Below, in pieces: positions 27,392 through 36,385 of a DNA stretch of 64,000 bases. Under the pieces are notes generated by a model, which saw nothing but the letters and a program-made list of their open reading frames with translations, was not told the origin of the DNA and made no database searches. This stretch comes from Halomarinibacterium sp041392205 (GTDB lineage: Bacteria; Bacteroidota; Bacteroidia; Flavobacteriales; Flavobacteriaceae). Within the stretch, counting starts at the first letter, position 1. Each line of letters begins with the position of its first letter. The position numbers were made by a program, and so were the translations under genes. The stretch is taken from the NCBI GenBank assembly GCA_041392205.1, contig JAWKMO010000007.1, positions 92,226 to 156,225 of the forward strand, given 5' to 3'.

Positions 27392-28091
27392 AATTTAAGA
27401 AAATACCTCTAGTGGACATTTGATCGATATTGGAAGTCCAAGGGCTGTTAGGATCATCATCACGCACCAGCTCATCACTTGTAGCAAAAACACCACGAAT
27501 AGATGGGGTAAATTTGAAGTAATAGAGATACAAGTCTATTCCAAAACCTAATTCAAAATAGCTAGTACCGCGAGTCATTCTAAATTGCCCTTCATTGTTG
27601 TCTTCTGGGTTTTTTTCGTTACTCCCTAAATTAATTGAACGCGACATTCCAACGACTACAAAAGGTTTAATGTTGTTAAGCCTCTTAGTAGAAAATTTAA
27701 GTAATAAAGGGACGTGTATGTAAGTGGATTTAACCTCCCTAAAAAAATCGAGTTCTTCTTCAAAACCCGGAAAAATTAAATTTCGTTGTGTAAAATAAAT
27801 ACCAGGCTCCAATCTAAGATTTACATAACGATTGATGCGCATGTCTCCAATAAGGCCTACATTAAAACCTAATTGTTGTTCTACTTCTACATCGGTATTT
27901 AAATCCCCATTATCATTGGCATAGTCAAACTTAAAATCGTATTGATTAAAGCCCAAGAAGTAGCCCCAAGTAAGGAACCTATTGTCAAAAGTTTCGAGAT
28001 TTGCCAAGCGTTCTTTACTAAATAATTGCGCATTCATTTGTGTTGTAAAAACACACCCAATTAACAGAATTAAAATGTTCTTCATATTCAT
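27378..28091 (-). CDS. porT: type IX secretion / gliding protein PorT
   Basis: 237 residues with a signal peptide (MKNILILLIGCVFTTQMNAQ) and an outer-membrane barrel of about eight strands ending in FLNFTF. It matches the PorT/SprT family (NLETFDNRFLTWGYFLGFNQ, NLRLEPGIYFTQRNL, YIHVPLLLKFSTKR), needed for T9SS secretion and gliding in F. johnsoniae and Porphyromonas. The ATG at 28091 overlaps the ubiE stop by four bases, so translation is coupled; the ATG at 28085 is an alternative. The ubiE-porT order is, as far as I recall, conserved in Flavobacteriia. It supports an active T9SS, in line with the sorting tails seen in this window. Confidence 0.92.
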   Translation of the reverse strand: MNMKNILILLIGCVFTTQMNAQLFSKERLANLETFDNRFLTWGYFLGFNQYDFKFDYANDNGDLNTDVEVEQQLGFNVGLIGDMRINRYVNLRLEPGIYFTQRNLIFPGFEEELDFFREVKSTYIHVPLLLKFSTKRLNNIKPFVVVGMSRSINLGSNEKNPEDNNEGQFRMTRGTSYFELGFGIDLYLYYFKFTPSIRGVFATSDELVRDDDPNSPWTSNIDQMSTRGIFLNFTFQ

Positions 28092-28819
28092 TTCGTTGCC
28101 AAATAAATGGTAGCTACTCCAAGAGTTTGAGGCTTATTTTTCACCTCTATAAACCCAATTTTCCTCAAAATATTGTTTAACTTATTTCCATAGGGAAAGG
28201 TAGCGGCACTTTCTTTTAAATATTTGTAGGCTACTTTATCTTTGGACATGATTTTTCCTATCAAAGGTAAAATTCCGTTGCAATATAAATAATAGCCTTG
28301 TTTCCAAGGAAATTTTGTGGGGACTGAAGTTTCTAAAATAATAAAGAGTCCGCCAGGAGTAAGTACTCTGTATATCTCTGCTAATCCATTTTCCAGATGA
28401 TCAAAATTTCGAATGCCGAAGGAGACACTTATGGCATCAAAACTATTGGTTTCAAACGGAAGTGCTTCACTATCTCCTTTAATAAATTCAACCTTTGTAT
28501 CCAAGGATTTTTTGGTTGCTTTTTTTTTCGCTACACTCAGCATTCCTGAAGATAAGTCCAGCCCAACAATTCTTTCAGCGTTCGTTTTTTCAGCAAATTG
28601 TAATGCCAAATCTCCAGTTCCGGTTGCGATGTCTAAAATGGATTTCGGATTACCTTGCTGCACCAGCTTCACCACTTTTTTTCGCCATTTAATATCGCTT
28701 CCCAAAGAGATTACCTTGTTAATACCATCATACTCTTCAGAAATGGTATCGAACATACGTTCTACCTGCTCTTTTTTATCTAGGGTTGATTTTTTATAAG
28801 GTGTAATTTTTGTTTCCAT
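28088..28819 (-). CDS. ubiE: demethylmenaquinone methyltransferase
   Basis: 243 residues from ATG 28819 (METKITPYKKS), chosen over a start five codons upstream because it fits relatives. It is the last step in menaquinone synthesis, methylating demethylmenaquinone with S-adenosylmethionine. Motifs: MFDTISEEYDGINKVISLG, ILDIATGTGDLALQFAE (motif I), GLDLSSGMLSVAKKK, FEVKNKPQTLG-like C-terminus and ISVSFGIRNFDHLENGLAEI. The menaquinone it makes is the electron acceptor for the Na+-NQR encoded later in this window. It is co-transcribed with porT. Confidence 0.95.
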   Translation of the reverse strand: METKITPYKKSTLDKKEQVERMFDTISEEYDGINKVISLGSDIKWRKKVVKLVQQGNPKSILDIATGTGDLALQFAEKTNAERIVGLDLSSGMLSVAKKKATKKSLDTKVEFIKGDSEALPFETNSFDAISVSFGIRNFDHLENGLAEIYRVLTPGGLFIILETSVPTKFPWKQGYYLYCNGILPLIGKIMSKDKVAYKYLKESAATFPYGNKLNNILRKIGFIEVKNKPQTLGVATIYLATK

Positions 28820-28831
28820 AACATGCGGATG

Positions 28832-28839
28832 CAAAACTA
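28832..28839 (-). promoter_or_regulatory. ubiE-porT promoter -7 box
   Basis: TAGTTTTG on the minus strand, 12 bases before ATG 28819. Confidence 0.5.
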
Positions 28840-28885
28840 CTATTTTTTAGTGGAATGAAAGAGTTTCCTTGTTTTTTAAATGCGC

Positions 28886-28925
28886 CTCTTAAAATCAATT
28901 AAGAGTGTTCTTTTTTGTACCTTTG
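28886..28925 (+). promoter_or_regulatory. trkAH promoter with overlapping inverted repeat
   Basis: TACCTTTG at 28918-28925 is a perfect -7 box 24 bases before the trkA ATG. An inverted repeat CTCTTAA / TTAAGAG (28886-28905, six-base spacer) covers the place where a -33 element would lie, as an operator would. Its binding protein, if any, is unknown. Confidence 0.45.
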
Positions 28926-28949
28926 TTGCCTTATAGCACAAAAATATTT

Positions 28950-30299
28950 ATGAAAATTATTATTGCCGGTGCCGGTGAGGTAGGATTTCATTTAGCAAAG
29001 CTGCTTTCTTTTGAGTCGCAAGACATTACCCTTATAGATACCAATAGAGATTCTCTAGCTTATGCAGACACCCATTTGGATATTCGAGTAATCCGTGGGG
29101 ATGCAACTTCAATATCGGTTTTAAAAGAGGCTCGCGTAGATGATACCGATTTAGTAATTGCAGTTACTTCAAGTGAAACAACCAATATTACGGCTTGTGT
29201 TTTAGCAAAACAATTAGGAGCAAAAAAAACCATTGCACGAATTTCTAATACCGAATTTTTAGAAAATAAAGACGAAGTTGGTTTTACGAAGTTTGGTATA
29301 GATGAATTAATATCCCCAGAAGCCTTGGCTTCTAATGAGATTGAATTATTACTCAACCAAAGTGCTTTTAATGATACTTACGAGTTTGAAGAAGGCGCCC
29401 TAACCATGATAGGACTTCATTTATCCAGAACCGCTGCCTTTGTTGGGAAAACCGTAAAGGAAATTGGTTTGCAATATCCCGAACTCAATTATGTTCCTAT
29501 CGCGATACAACGCTATGGTACCCAGTATACCCTCATTCCAAGAGGAGATACCCAATTTAAAGAAGGAGACCAAGTCTATTTTACCACCACTGAAGATGGA
29601 GTAGACTATATCTATAAACTTTCGGGTAAAATAAAAGAAGACATTAAAAATGTAATGATCTTGGGCGGAAGCAATATTGGTTGTAAAACGGCCATCGATT
29701 TGTGTAAAAGCAAGTTTAATGTAAAACTTATTGAAAACAATAAAGAGAAAGCCTTTGAAATTGCTGATGATATCCCTAATTGTTTGGTAATTAATGGGGA
29801 TGGAAGAAATGTGGAGTTGTTGCAAGAAGAAGCTATTTCAGAAATGGATGCTTTTATTTCGGTTACAGGGAATAGCGAAATTAATATCATGTCCTGTCTT
29901 GTAGCAAAATCTAAAGGGGTTAAAAAAACTATTGCATTGGTTGAAAATATGGATTATTTTCAGCTGTCACATTCCATAGGTATAGACACTCTTATTAATA
30001 AAAAACTTTTAGCGGCCAATCATATTTTTAGATATGTTAGGAAAGGTGAAATTGTAGCGATGACACGGCTAAATAACATGAATGCCGAATTATTGGAGTT
30101 TGTTGTTTCCCCTCGTTCTCAAGTTTGTCATAAAATGATACGTGATATTGACTTTCCAAGATCTGCTATTATTGGGGGAGTAATAAGAAATGGTGAAGGA
30201 ATGATTGCCTTAGGCGATTTTAAAATTTTAGAGGGAGATCGTATTGTGGTTTGTTGTTTACCGCAATCCATTAAAAAAGTGGAAAATCTATTTACCTAA
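28950..30299 (+). CDS. trkA: Trk potassium uptake regulator TrkA
   Basis: 449 residues from ATG 28950 (MKIIIAGAGEVGFHLAKLL). It is the cytoplasmic NAD(H)-binding gating ring of the Trk K+ system. Two RCK halves are visible: Rossmann motifs GAGEVG (residue 7) and ILGGSNIGCKTAIDL (about residue 233), each followed by a TrkA-C domain (MIGLHLSRTAAFVGKTVKEI; ELLEFVVSPRSQVCHKMI). Its stop overlaps the trkH start by one base (TAATG), so both subunits are made from one message. The full double-domain length is as in E. coli TrkA. Confidence 0.95.
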   Translation: MKIIIAGAGEVGFHLAKLLSFESQDITLIDTNRDSLAYADTHLDIRVIRGDATSISVLKEARVDDTDLVIAVTSSETTNITACVLAKQLGAKKTIARISNTEFLENKDEVGFTKFGIDELISPEALASNEIELLLNQSAFNDTYEFEEGALTMIGLHLSRTAAFVGKTVKEIGLQYPELNYVPIAIQRYGTQYTLIPRGDTQFKEGDQVYFTTTEDGVDYIYKLSGKIKEDIKNVMILGGSNIGCKTAIDLCKSKFNVKLIENNKEKAFEIADDIPNCLVINGDGRNVELLQEEAISEMDAFISVTGNSEINIMSCLVAKSKGVKKTIALVENMDYFQLSHSIGIDTLINKKLLAANHIFRYVRKGEIVAMTRLNNMNAELLEFVVSPRSQVCHKMIRDIDFPRSAIIGGVIRNGEGMIALGDFKILEGDRIVVCCLPQSIKKVENLFT

Positions 30300-31804
30300 T
30301 GGGCGTCTTTTCCAAAATCAATTTCCGAATTATTTTCCACCTTATGGGCCTTTTAATTATGGTTAATGGAGGCTTTATGTTGCTATCTTCTATGGTGAGT
30401 TTTTTTTACGATGATGGTGTTGTAAAAGAACTCTCTTTTGCATCATTAACGGCAATAATTTTAGGAGGTGCAATTATGTTTGTTACTAGAAAGCACAGGA
30501 AGGAAATACAAAAAAAAGAAGGATATATTGTGGTTACCTTTGGTTGGATTTTCATGGCGCTTATAGGGACACTACCTTATATTTTTACAGGCGCTATTCC
30601 TAGTTTTACCAATGCTTTTTTTGAAACTATGAGTGGGTATACCACCACAGGAGCTTCCATTTTAAGTGATATTGAAATCATTCCTAAAGGCGTGTTGTTT
30701 TGGCGTAGTATTACTCATTGGATTGGCGGTATGGGAATTATTGTCCTAGCGATTGCTATTTTACCACTTTTAGGGATTGGTGGCATGCAGCTTTTTGCGG
30801 CAGAAGCACCAGGGCCAGCAGGAGATAAATTGCACCCAAGAATCACCGATACCGCAAAACGTCTGTGGCTTATTTATGTGGGATATACCTTAGCTGAAAC
30901 CTTACTCCTATGGGCGGCAGGAATGACCTTTTTTGATGCCATTAATCATTCTTTAAGCACCTTAAGTACAGGAGGTTTTTCTACAAAAAATGCAAGTGTA
31001 GCCTACTGGAACTCACAACCCTTAATACAATACATCATTATTGTTTTTATGTTTTTGGCGGGGACTAATTTTGTCTTAAGTTACTTTGCATTTAAAGGGA
31101 AATTTCAAAAGATTATAAAAGACGAAGAATTTAAATTATATAGCGTTTTCATTGTAGGCTTAACGCTTGTTGCGGCTTGTTTTATTTACTTCTACGCAAA
31201 TCACCAAACGGCGTCCATTCAAGACCCTATGGTATGGGGGCCTTTGGAGTATTCCTTTCGGCACGCATTATTTCAAGTACTAGCAGTAGTAACTACGACG
31301 GGATTTGTTTCTGCCGATTTTACCACTTGGATTCCTTTTCTGACGATTTTCTTTTTTGGTCTTATGTTTTTAGGCGGTTCCGCAGGTTCCACGGCAGGAG
31401 GTATTAAGGTAGTACGACATTTAATTATGATTAAAAACGGCATTATGGAATTCAAAAGAACTCTGCACCCTAGTGCTATATTGCCTGTTCGCTACAATAA
31501 CAAAGCCATCCAGCAACCTATCGTATTTAATGTATTGGCTTTTTTTATTCTATACATGCTTTCTTTTATTGTAGGGGTTTTGGTATTCTCTCTTTTGGGT
31601 TTGGATTTTGAAACTTCTTTGGGCGGAGCTGCGTCAACACTTGGTAACGTAGGACCCGCTTTAGGCGATTTGGGACCTGTTGAAAATTATGGAGGACTAC
31701 CTGCTGCTGCAAAATGGTGGGCTAGTTTTTTAATGCTAATAGGAAGGTTGGAATTATTTACCGTATTAATACTGTTAACCCCCTTCTTTTGGAGAAAACG
31801 ATAG
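30299..31804 (+). CDS. trkH: Trk potassium transporter membrane subunit TrkH
   Basis: 501 residues with four membrane-pore-membrane repeats. The four selectivity loops can be seen: GYTTTGASIL, LSTGGFST, VTTTGFVS and TLGNVGPALG, each with the filter glycine. The conserved segment HWIGGMGIIVLAIAILPLLG and the loop GGSAGSTAGGIKVVR (gating loop and positive residue) are present. It takes up K+ across the inner membrane with TrkA. It converges with the OmpA gene with only three bases between stops. Confidence 0.95.
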   Translation: MGVFSKINFRIIFHLMGLLIMVNGGFMLLSSMVSFFYDDGVVKELSFASLTAIILGGAIMFVTRKHRKEIQKKEGYIVVTFGWIFMALIGTLPYIFTGAIPSFTNAFFETMSGYTTTGASILSDIEIIPKGVLFWRSITHWIGGMGIIVLAIAILPLLGIGGMQLFAAEAPGPAGDKLHPRITDTAKRLWLIYVGYTLAETLLLWAAGMTFFDAINHSLSTLSTGGFSTKNASVAYWNSQPLIQYIIIVFMFLAGTNFVLSYFAFKGKFQKIIKDEEFKLYSVFIVGLTLVAACFIYFYANHQTASIQDPMVWGPLEYSFRHALFQVLAVVTTTGFVSADFTTWIPFLTIFFFGLMFLGGSAGSTAGGIKVVRHLIMIKNGIMEFKRTLHPSAILPVRYNNKAIQQPIVFNVLAFFILYMLSFIVGVLVFSLLGLDFETSLGGAASTLGNVGPALGDLGPVENYGGLPAAAKWWASFLMLIGRLELFTVLILLTPFFWRKR

Positions 31805-31807
31805 TTT

Positions 31808-32617
31808 TCAATCAATACTGGTAATTTCAATTTCCACTCTGCGGTCAAATTCATCTCCCTTTCCAGTGGGATAGCGATACGCCATCCCTATATAACGCAT
31901 TCGCCTTTTATCAATTCCGTTTTTTGCAAGGTAATTATAGAGCGATTGTGCACGGGCCTCCGAAAGATTATTTTTCCCCGTCCGTACATTTTTTAAATCG
32001 AGATAACGACGTTCGCTATCACCGCAGCAAATATGTCCTATTAGCTTAAATTTTACAAAAGGATGTTTATTTAAAAAAGTAATTAATTTCTCAAGTGCTG
32101 GGATGCTTTCGTCCATGATAACATCTCTATCGGGATAAAACATAATTCCTTCTAAAGTAACTTTGTCTCCTTTTTTAGGAATATTTAAAGTAATAAGCGA
32201 AGGTTGTACTTCTTCAGTACTTGGGAGCTCCACTATTTCATCATCTACTGAAATATGATCGGTCTTTAAATGAATTAAAATATCTACCCTTCTATTATTG
32301 GCCGCTTCCCCGTCTAATTGCCCTAAACCACGACTAGAGATAATGGTAAAATCCCGTAATTCCTTTTTTACATTTTCGGCACGTTTTCGGGAGAGTTCCA
32401 AATTGTAATTTTCCTCACCCACACTGTTGGTATATCCTTTTATATGAATATCAAAAAGGGATTTGTTTTCCAAAGCCTTTAAGCTATCGATTAATTGAAA
32501 ATGTTCTTGGGTTAAATCAAATTGATCATTTTCATAAAATAGGGAGAATTTTTTTTCACTTTCTTGTGCTAAAGAAATCCCCGAAATAAATACTAAAAAA
32601 TACCAGATAATTTTCAT
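31808..32617 (-). CDS. OmpA-family protein with two OmpA domains
   Basis: 269 residues from ATG 32617, which gives a signal peptide (MKIIWYFLVFISGISLAQ); the open frame extends further without one. Two OmpA-like peptidoglycan-binding domains lie in tandem: residues 20-110 (IHIKGYTNSVGEENYNLELS, RAENVKKELRDF, NNRRVDILI) and 150-265 (KFKLIGHICCGDSERRYLDL, LSEARAQSLYNYLAKNGI, FDRRVEIEI). There is no barrel, so it is a periplasmic or lipid-free wall-binding protein. The second domain has an unusual Cys-Cys pair in place of the usual tail of the GHTD motif. Ligand inferred from family. Confidence 0.85.
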   Translation of the reverse strand: MKIIWYFLVFISGISLAQESEKKFSLFYENDQFDLTQEHFQLIDSLKALENKSLFDIHIKGYTNSVGEENYNLELSRKRAENVKKELRDFTIISSRGLGQLDGEAANNRRVDILIHLKTDHISVDDEIVELPSTEEVQPSLITLNIPKKGDKVTLEGIMFYPDRDVIMDESIPALEKLITFLNKHPFVKFKLIGHICCGDSERRYLDLKNVRTGKNNLSEARAQSLYNYLAKNGIDKRRMRYIGMAYRYPTGKGDEFDRRVEIEITSID

Positions 32618-32801
32618 CTGTAAAAAATTTGATAAATCGGTAGACCCGGTCCTAACATGATATTGGGATGGAATATCTAAATTATGCATCTTTAGTTGTG
32701 CTGTAAAGGGTTAATGGGGATCTTCTGAAAATCGTTTACAACACATTAAAATTAATGAGATAGAATCAAAAAAACTATTTTTTTAAGAAATATTGAAAAG
32801 A

Positions 32802-33965
32802 TTATAAGTTGACTTTCACCTTTTTAGCCAATTCCTTAGCTCGTTCTTTTACTTCTGAAACATTTGCCGATAGTGCATCGTAAGTTACCACAACACCCAT
32901 TCTACGGTAAGGGCGAGAGGTAGGCTTTCCAAAAATTCTAAAATCACTTTTAGGTGCTGAAGCAATAGTTTCAATTTCTTCAAAGCTGGGATTTTCAGAA
33001 TATCCTTCAGCTAAAATCACGGCTGAAGCTCCTACGCGTTCTTGCGTTATTTCTGCAATGGGAAGACTTAAAATGGCGCGGAGATGCAATTCAAATTCAT
33101 TAAAATTTTGGGTATTGGCAAGGGTTACCATCCCAGTATCGTGGGGCCTTGGCGATACTTCTGAAAAATACACGCCATTGTCTGCCACAAAAAATTCTAC
33201 GCCCCAAAGTCCTGCTCCACCCAACGCTGCCGTTACTTTAGCTGCCATACCTTGCGCTTCTTTTAAATGCGAAACTTCCATAGTAGCAGGTTGCCAGCTT
33301 TCTTGGTAATCGCCCCGTTCTTGACGGTGCCCTATAGGAGCACAGAATAGGGTAGGACCATTGTTTTGGGTTACGGTTAGTAGTGTAATTTCGTAATTAA
33401 AATTAACAAAAGCTTCTACAATTACTTCAGCTACATCGCCACGAGAGCCTTCTTGTGAGTAGCTCCAGGCTTTTTCTATATCCGCTATAGATTTAATGGT
33501 GCTTTGTCCTTTTCCGCTAGAAGACATTAAGGGCTTTACCACACACGGTATTCCCACTTCGTTAACGGCTTCTTCGAGTGCTTTAGCGGAGGCAGCATAA
33601 CGATAATTGGCTGTTTTTAAACCTAATTGTTTTGCAGCCAAATCCCGAATGGCTTTTCGATTCATGGTGTAATTGGCCGCCTTTGCCGAAGGGACTACGG
33701 TATAACCTTGTTTTTCATACTCATAAAAACGTTCGGTACGAATGGCTTCAATTTCAGGGACAATAAAATCGGGTGTGTGCTTGGCAACAATATTATCTAA
33801 GGCATTTCCATCCAGCATATTAATCACTTCAAAACCGTGAGCCACCTGCATCGCGGGAGCATTGGGGTAGCTATCTACCGCAATCACGATTTGCCCAATG
33901 CGTTGTGCGGCAATAACGAACTCCTTACCGAGTTCTCCGGAACCAAGAAGGAGGATTTTCGCCAT
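32802..33965 (-). CDS. purT: formate-dependent phosphoribosylglycinamide formyltransferase
   Basis: 387 residues, the usual PurT length. It makes formyl-GAR from GAR, formate and ATP in purine synthesis. ATP-grasp layout: N-terminal LLLGSGELGKEFVIAAQRIG, central CVVKPLMSSSGKGQS (ATP loop), GLWGVEFFVADNGVYFSEVS and PRPHDTGMVTLANTQ. It begins 2 bases after the aminotransferase stop, and the desaturase is 5 bases upstream of that, so three unrelated reactions share one operon. Alternative is PurK, but the PRPHDTGMVT motif and length point to PurT. Confidence 0.95.
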   Translation of the reverse strand: MAKILLLGSGELGKEFVIAAQRIGQIVIAVDSYPNAPAMQVAHGFEVINMLDGNALDNIVAKHTPDFIVPEIEAIRTERFYEYEKQGYTVVPSAKAANYTMNRKAIRDLAAKQLGLKTANYRYAASAKALEEAVNEVGIPCVVKPLMSSSGKGQSTIKSIADIEKAWSYSQEGSRGDVAEVIVEAFVNFNYEITLLTVTQNNGPTLFCAPIGHRQERGDYQESWQPATMEVSHLKEAQGMAAKVTAALGGAGLWGVEFFVADNGVYFSEVSPRPHDTGMVTLANTQNFNEFELHLRAILSLPIAEITQERVGASAVILAEGYSENPSFEEIETIASAPKSDFRIFGKPTSRPYRRMGVVVTYDALSANVSEVKERAKELAKKVKVNL

Positions 33966-33967
33966 GA

Positions 33968-35155
33968 TTAACTAAGTGCTTCTTTAATTCTTCGCATGGC
34001 TTCTTTAATATCATTTTCAGAGGCCGCATAGGAGATTCGTATGCAGTTAGCATCGCCAAAGGCTTCGCCAGTAACGGTAGCCACACCGGCTTCTTCTAAA
34101 AGAAAGATGGCAAAGTCTTGAGCAGAGTGAATGGTTTTTCCTTTTAACGTCTTTCCGAAGTAATAGGAGATATCAGGAAACACGTAAAAGGCTCCTTCGG
34201 GTTCGTTGGTTTTAAATCCGGGGATGGCTGCCAGTAACTCTAAAATCAATTTCCTACGTTCTTTAAAGGCGTCCACCATATATTGTATTTTACTAGGTGG
34301 ATTTTCTAGCGCTGTAATAGTGGCTATTTGAGCAATACAGTTGGCACCACTAGTTACTTGACCTTGCATTTTGTTACAGGCTTTGGCAATATATTCGGGA
34401 GCGCCAATGTAACCTATACGCCAACCCGTCATGGAGAAGGCTTTTGAAACGCCATTTACCGTAACCGTACGATCGTACATGTCTTCAAAAGCGGCCATAG
34501 AAACGTGTTCTCCAGTAAAATTGATATGTTCGTAAATTTCATCACTTACTACTATAATATCTGGATATTTTACCAATACATCTGCCAAGGCACGTAATTC
34601 TTTTTTACTAAACACCGACCCGCTTGGGTTGCAAGGGGAGCTGTAAATCATCATTTTGGTTTTAGGGGTGATAGCCGCTTCTAATGCTTCGGGGGTGATT
34701 TTAAAATCGGTAGCTATAGACGCAGGAATTTCCACGGGAACCCCTCCGGCTAGCATGCTTATATCTGCATAACTTACCCAATAAGGTGCCGGTAATAATA
34801 CTTCGTCTCCTTCATTCAACAATACCTGTGCAAGGTTTGCTAATGATTGCTTGGCTCCTGTGGAAACTACAATTTGCGAAGGAGCGTAGGTGAGGTTGTT
34901 ATCTCTTTTAAATTTGGTAATAATGGCTTTTTTTAAATTTGCATAACCATCTACTGGGCTGTAGGAATGGAAGTCTTTTTTAATAGCTTCAATTGCCGCT
35001 TCTTTTACAAATTCGGGGATAGTAAAGTCGGGTTCGCCTAAACTAAGTCCTATAATATTTTTTCCTTGTTCTTTAAGTTCTCTTGCTTTGGCTGCCATGG
35101 CAAGGGTAGCAGACGTTGACATTTCGTTTACACGGCGGGAAAGTTTTGAATTCAT
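33968..35155 (-). CDS. aspC: class I pyridoxal-phosphate aminotransferase (aspartate type)
   Basis: 395 residues. Fold type I aminotransferase of the AspAT 1b group: IIGLSLGEPDFTIPEFVKEA (substrate), SYSPVDGYANLKKAI, TGAKQSLANL, SSPCNPSGSVFSKKEL, VVSDEIYEHINF (cofactor Asp and Tyr) and NGVSKAFSMTGWRIGY, whose Lys holds pyridoxal phosphate. It most likely interconverts aspartate and oxaloacetate with glutamate as donor; exact substrate range cannot be read. It is the middle gene of the desaturase-aspC-purT operon with very tight spacing. Confidence 0.9.
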   Translation of the reverse strand: MNSKLSRRVNEMSTSATLAMAAKARELKEQGKNIIGLSLGEPDFTIPEFVKEAAIEAIKKDFHSYSPVDGYANLKKAIITKFKRDNNLTYAPSQIVVSTGAKQSLANLAQVLLNEGDEVLLPAPYWVSYADISMLAGGVPVEIPASIATDFKITPEALEAAITPKTKMMIYSSPCNPSGSVFSKKELRALADVLVKYPDIIVVSDEIYEHINFTGEHVSMAAFEDMYDRTVTVNGVSKAFSMTGWRIGYIGAPEYIAKACNKMQGQVTSGANCIAQIATITALENPPSKIQYMVDAFKERRKLILELLAAIPGFKTNEPEGAFYVFPDISYYFGKTLKGKTIHSAQDFAIFLLEEAGVATVTGEAFGDANCIRISYAASENDIKEAMRRIKEALS

Positions 35156-35160
35156 AAGGT

Positions 35161-36267
35161 TTAAGCAGAAAAAGCGGGTTTTGCCCCCATTTGTTTTAAA
35201 TGTTTAAAGTGCGCTATAATGGCTTTTCGGGTAGTTTTGTATTCGTTGTAAGGTAAATTGAATTCTTTAGCCGTGTTTTTTACAATGGTTGAAATTTTTG
35301 TGTAATGTACGTGGCTAATATTAGGGAAAATATGGTGTTCTACTTGATGATTTAATCCGCCGGTAAACCAATTAACAATTCGGTTTTTTGTTGAAAAATT
35401 AACCGTTGTGAAGAGTTGATGAATAGCCCAAGTATTTTTGATGGTTCCCGTTTCATCGGGCAATACCATTTGGGTGTCTTCCACAACGTGTGCTAATTGA
35501 AATACCACACTTAAAATTAAACCAGCAATATAGTGCATTATAAAAAATCCTATTAAAATTTTCCACCAAGCGATGTTAAAAAATAATATGGGAATCACAA
35601 TCCAAATGGTAGCATAAAGAATTTTAGTTCCAATTAAAGTACTCCATTGTGCAAAAGGATTAGGGAGGTTCCCGTAAGAAAGTTTTCTTTTAAGGTAACT
35701 ACGCGTTTGTTTAAAATCGGCAGTTAATACCCAATTAATAGTAAGTAAACCATATAAAAAAACAGCGTACACATGTTGAAACTTATGAAATCTTCTCCAT
35801 TGTGCATGTTCAGAAAAGCGCATAATTCTTCCTGCTTCTAGGTCTTCATCGTGGCCGTGAATATTGGTATATGTATGGTGTAGGACATTATGTTGAACTT
35901 GCCAATTATATACATTGCCCGCCAAAATATACATGCTACTACCCATGATTTTGTTTACCCAGTTTTTTGATGAATAGGAACCATGATTAGCATCATGCAT
36001 GACATTCATCCCTACTCCTGCCATTCCAATGCCCATAACAATAGCGAGCATAAGTTGGAGCCACCAAGGCATATCTATAAAAAACAATAAAAAATAAGGA
36101 GCAATATAAAGCGCAAACATCACAAATGTTTTTAAGTGCAATTTCCAGTTTCCATTACGAGAGATATTATTTTCTTTAAAATATGTGTTTACTCTTTTGT
36201 TTAAAGTACGAAAAAAATCTGGGGAGTCTGTTCTTGAAAATTTTATATAGGAGTGATTCACAATCAA
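35161..36267 (-). CDS. membrane fatty acid desaturase
   Basis: 368 residues. It is an acyl-lipid or acyl-CoA desaturase with the three histidine boxes that bind two irons: HDANHG (about residue 90), HNVLHH (about 126) and HQVEHH (about 308), and membrane helices between (YIAPYFLLFFIDMPWWLQLM and later). It introduces a double bond in fatty acids, probably of membrane lipids, which helps at low temperature. No ATG is near the start: TTG 36267 or GTG 36261 must be used. It heads the operon with the aminotransferase and purT. The position of the new double bond is not predictable here. Confidence 0.9.
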   Translation of the reverse strand: MIVNHSYIKFSRTDSPDFFRTLNKRVNTYFKENNISRNGNWKLHLKTFVMFALYIAPYFLLFFIDMPWWLQLMLAIVMGIGMAGVGMNVMHDANHGSYSSKNWVNKIMGSSMYILAGNVYNWQVQHNVLHHTYTNIHGHDEDLEAGRIMRFSEHAQWRRFHKFQHVYAVFLYGLLTINWVLTADFKQTRSYLKRKLSYGNLPNPFAQWSTLIGTKILYATIWIVIPILFFNIAWWKILIGFFIMHYIAGLILSVVFQLAHVVEDTQMVLPDETGTIKNTWAIHQLFTTVNFSTKNRIVNWFTGGLNHQVEHHIFPNISHVHYTKISTIVKNTAKEFNLPYNEYKTTRKAIIAHFKHLKQMGAKPAFSA

Positions 36268-36361
36268 TTAAGTTTAAAAATAGGTTAACAAATAGACTTG
36301 CAAGGTACATATCTTAAACGGAAAACTCTTATAGTTTATGCGGAATTTATTAAGGAAGTGC

Positions 36362-36369
36362 TACTTTTG
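36362..36369 (+). promoter_or_regulatory. rsmG promoter -7 box
   Basis: TACTTTTG on the plus strand 16 bases before the rsmG ATG, with TTTATG about 20 bases upstream as a weak -33 candidate. Confidence 0.5.
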
Positions 36370-36385
36370 CTGTTCATAAAAAAAG

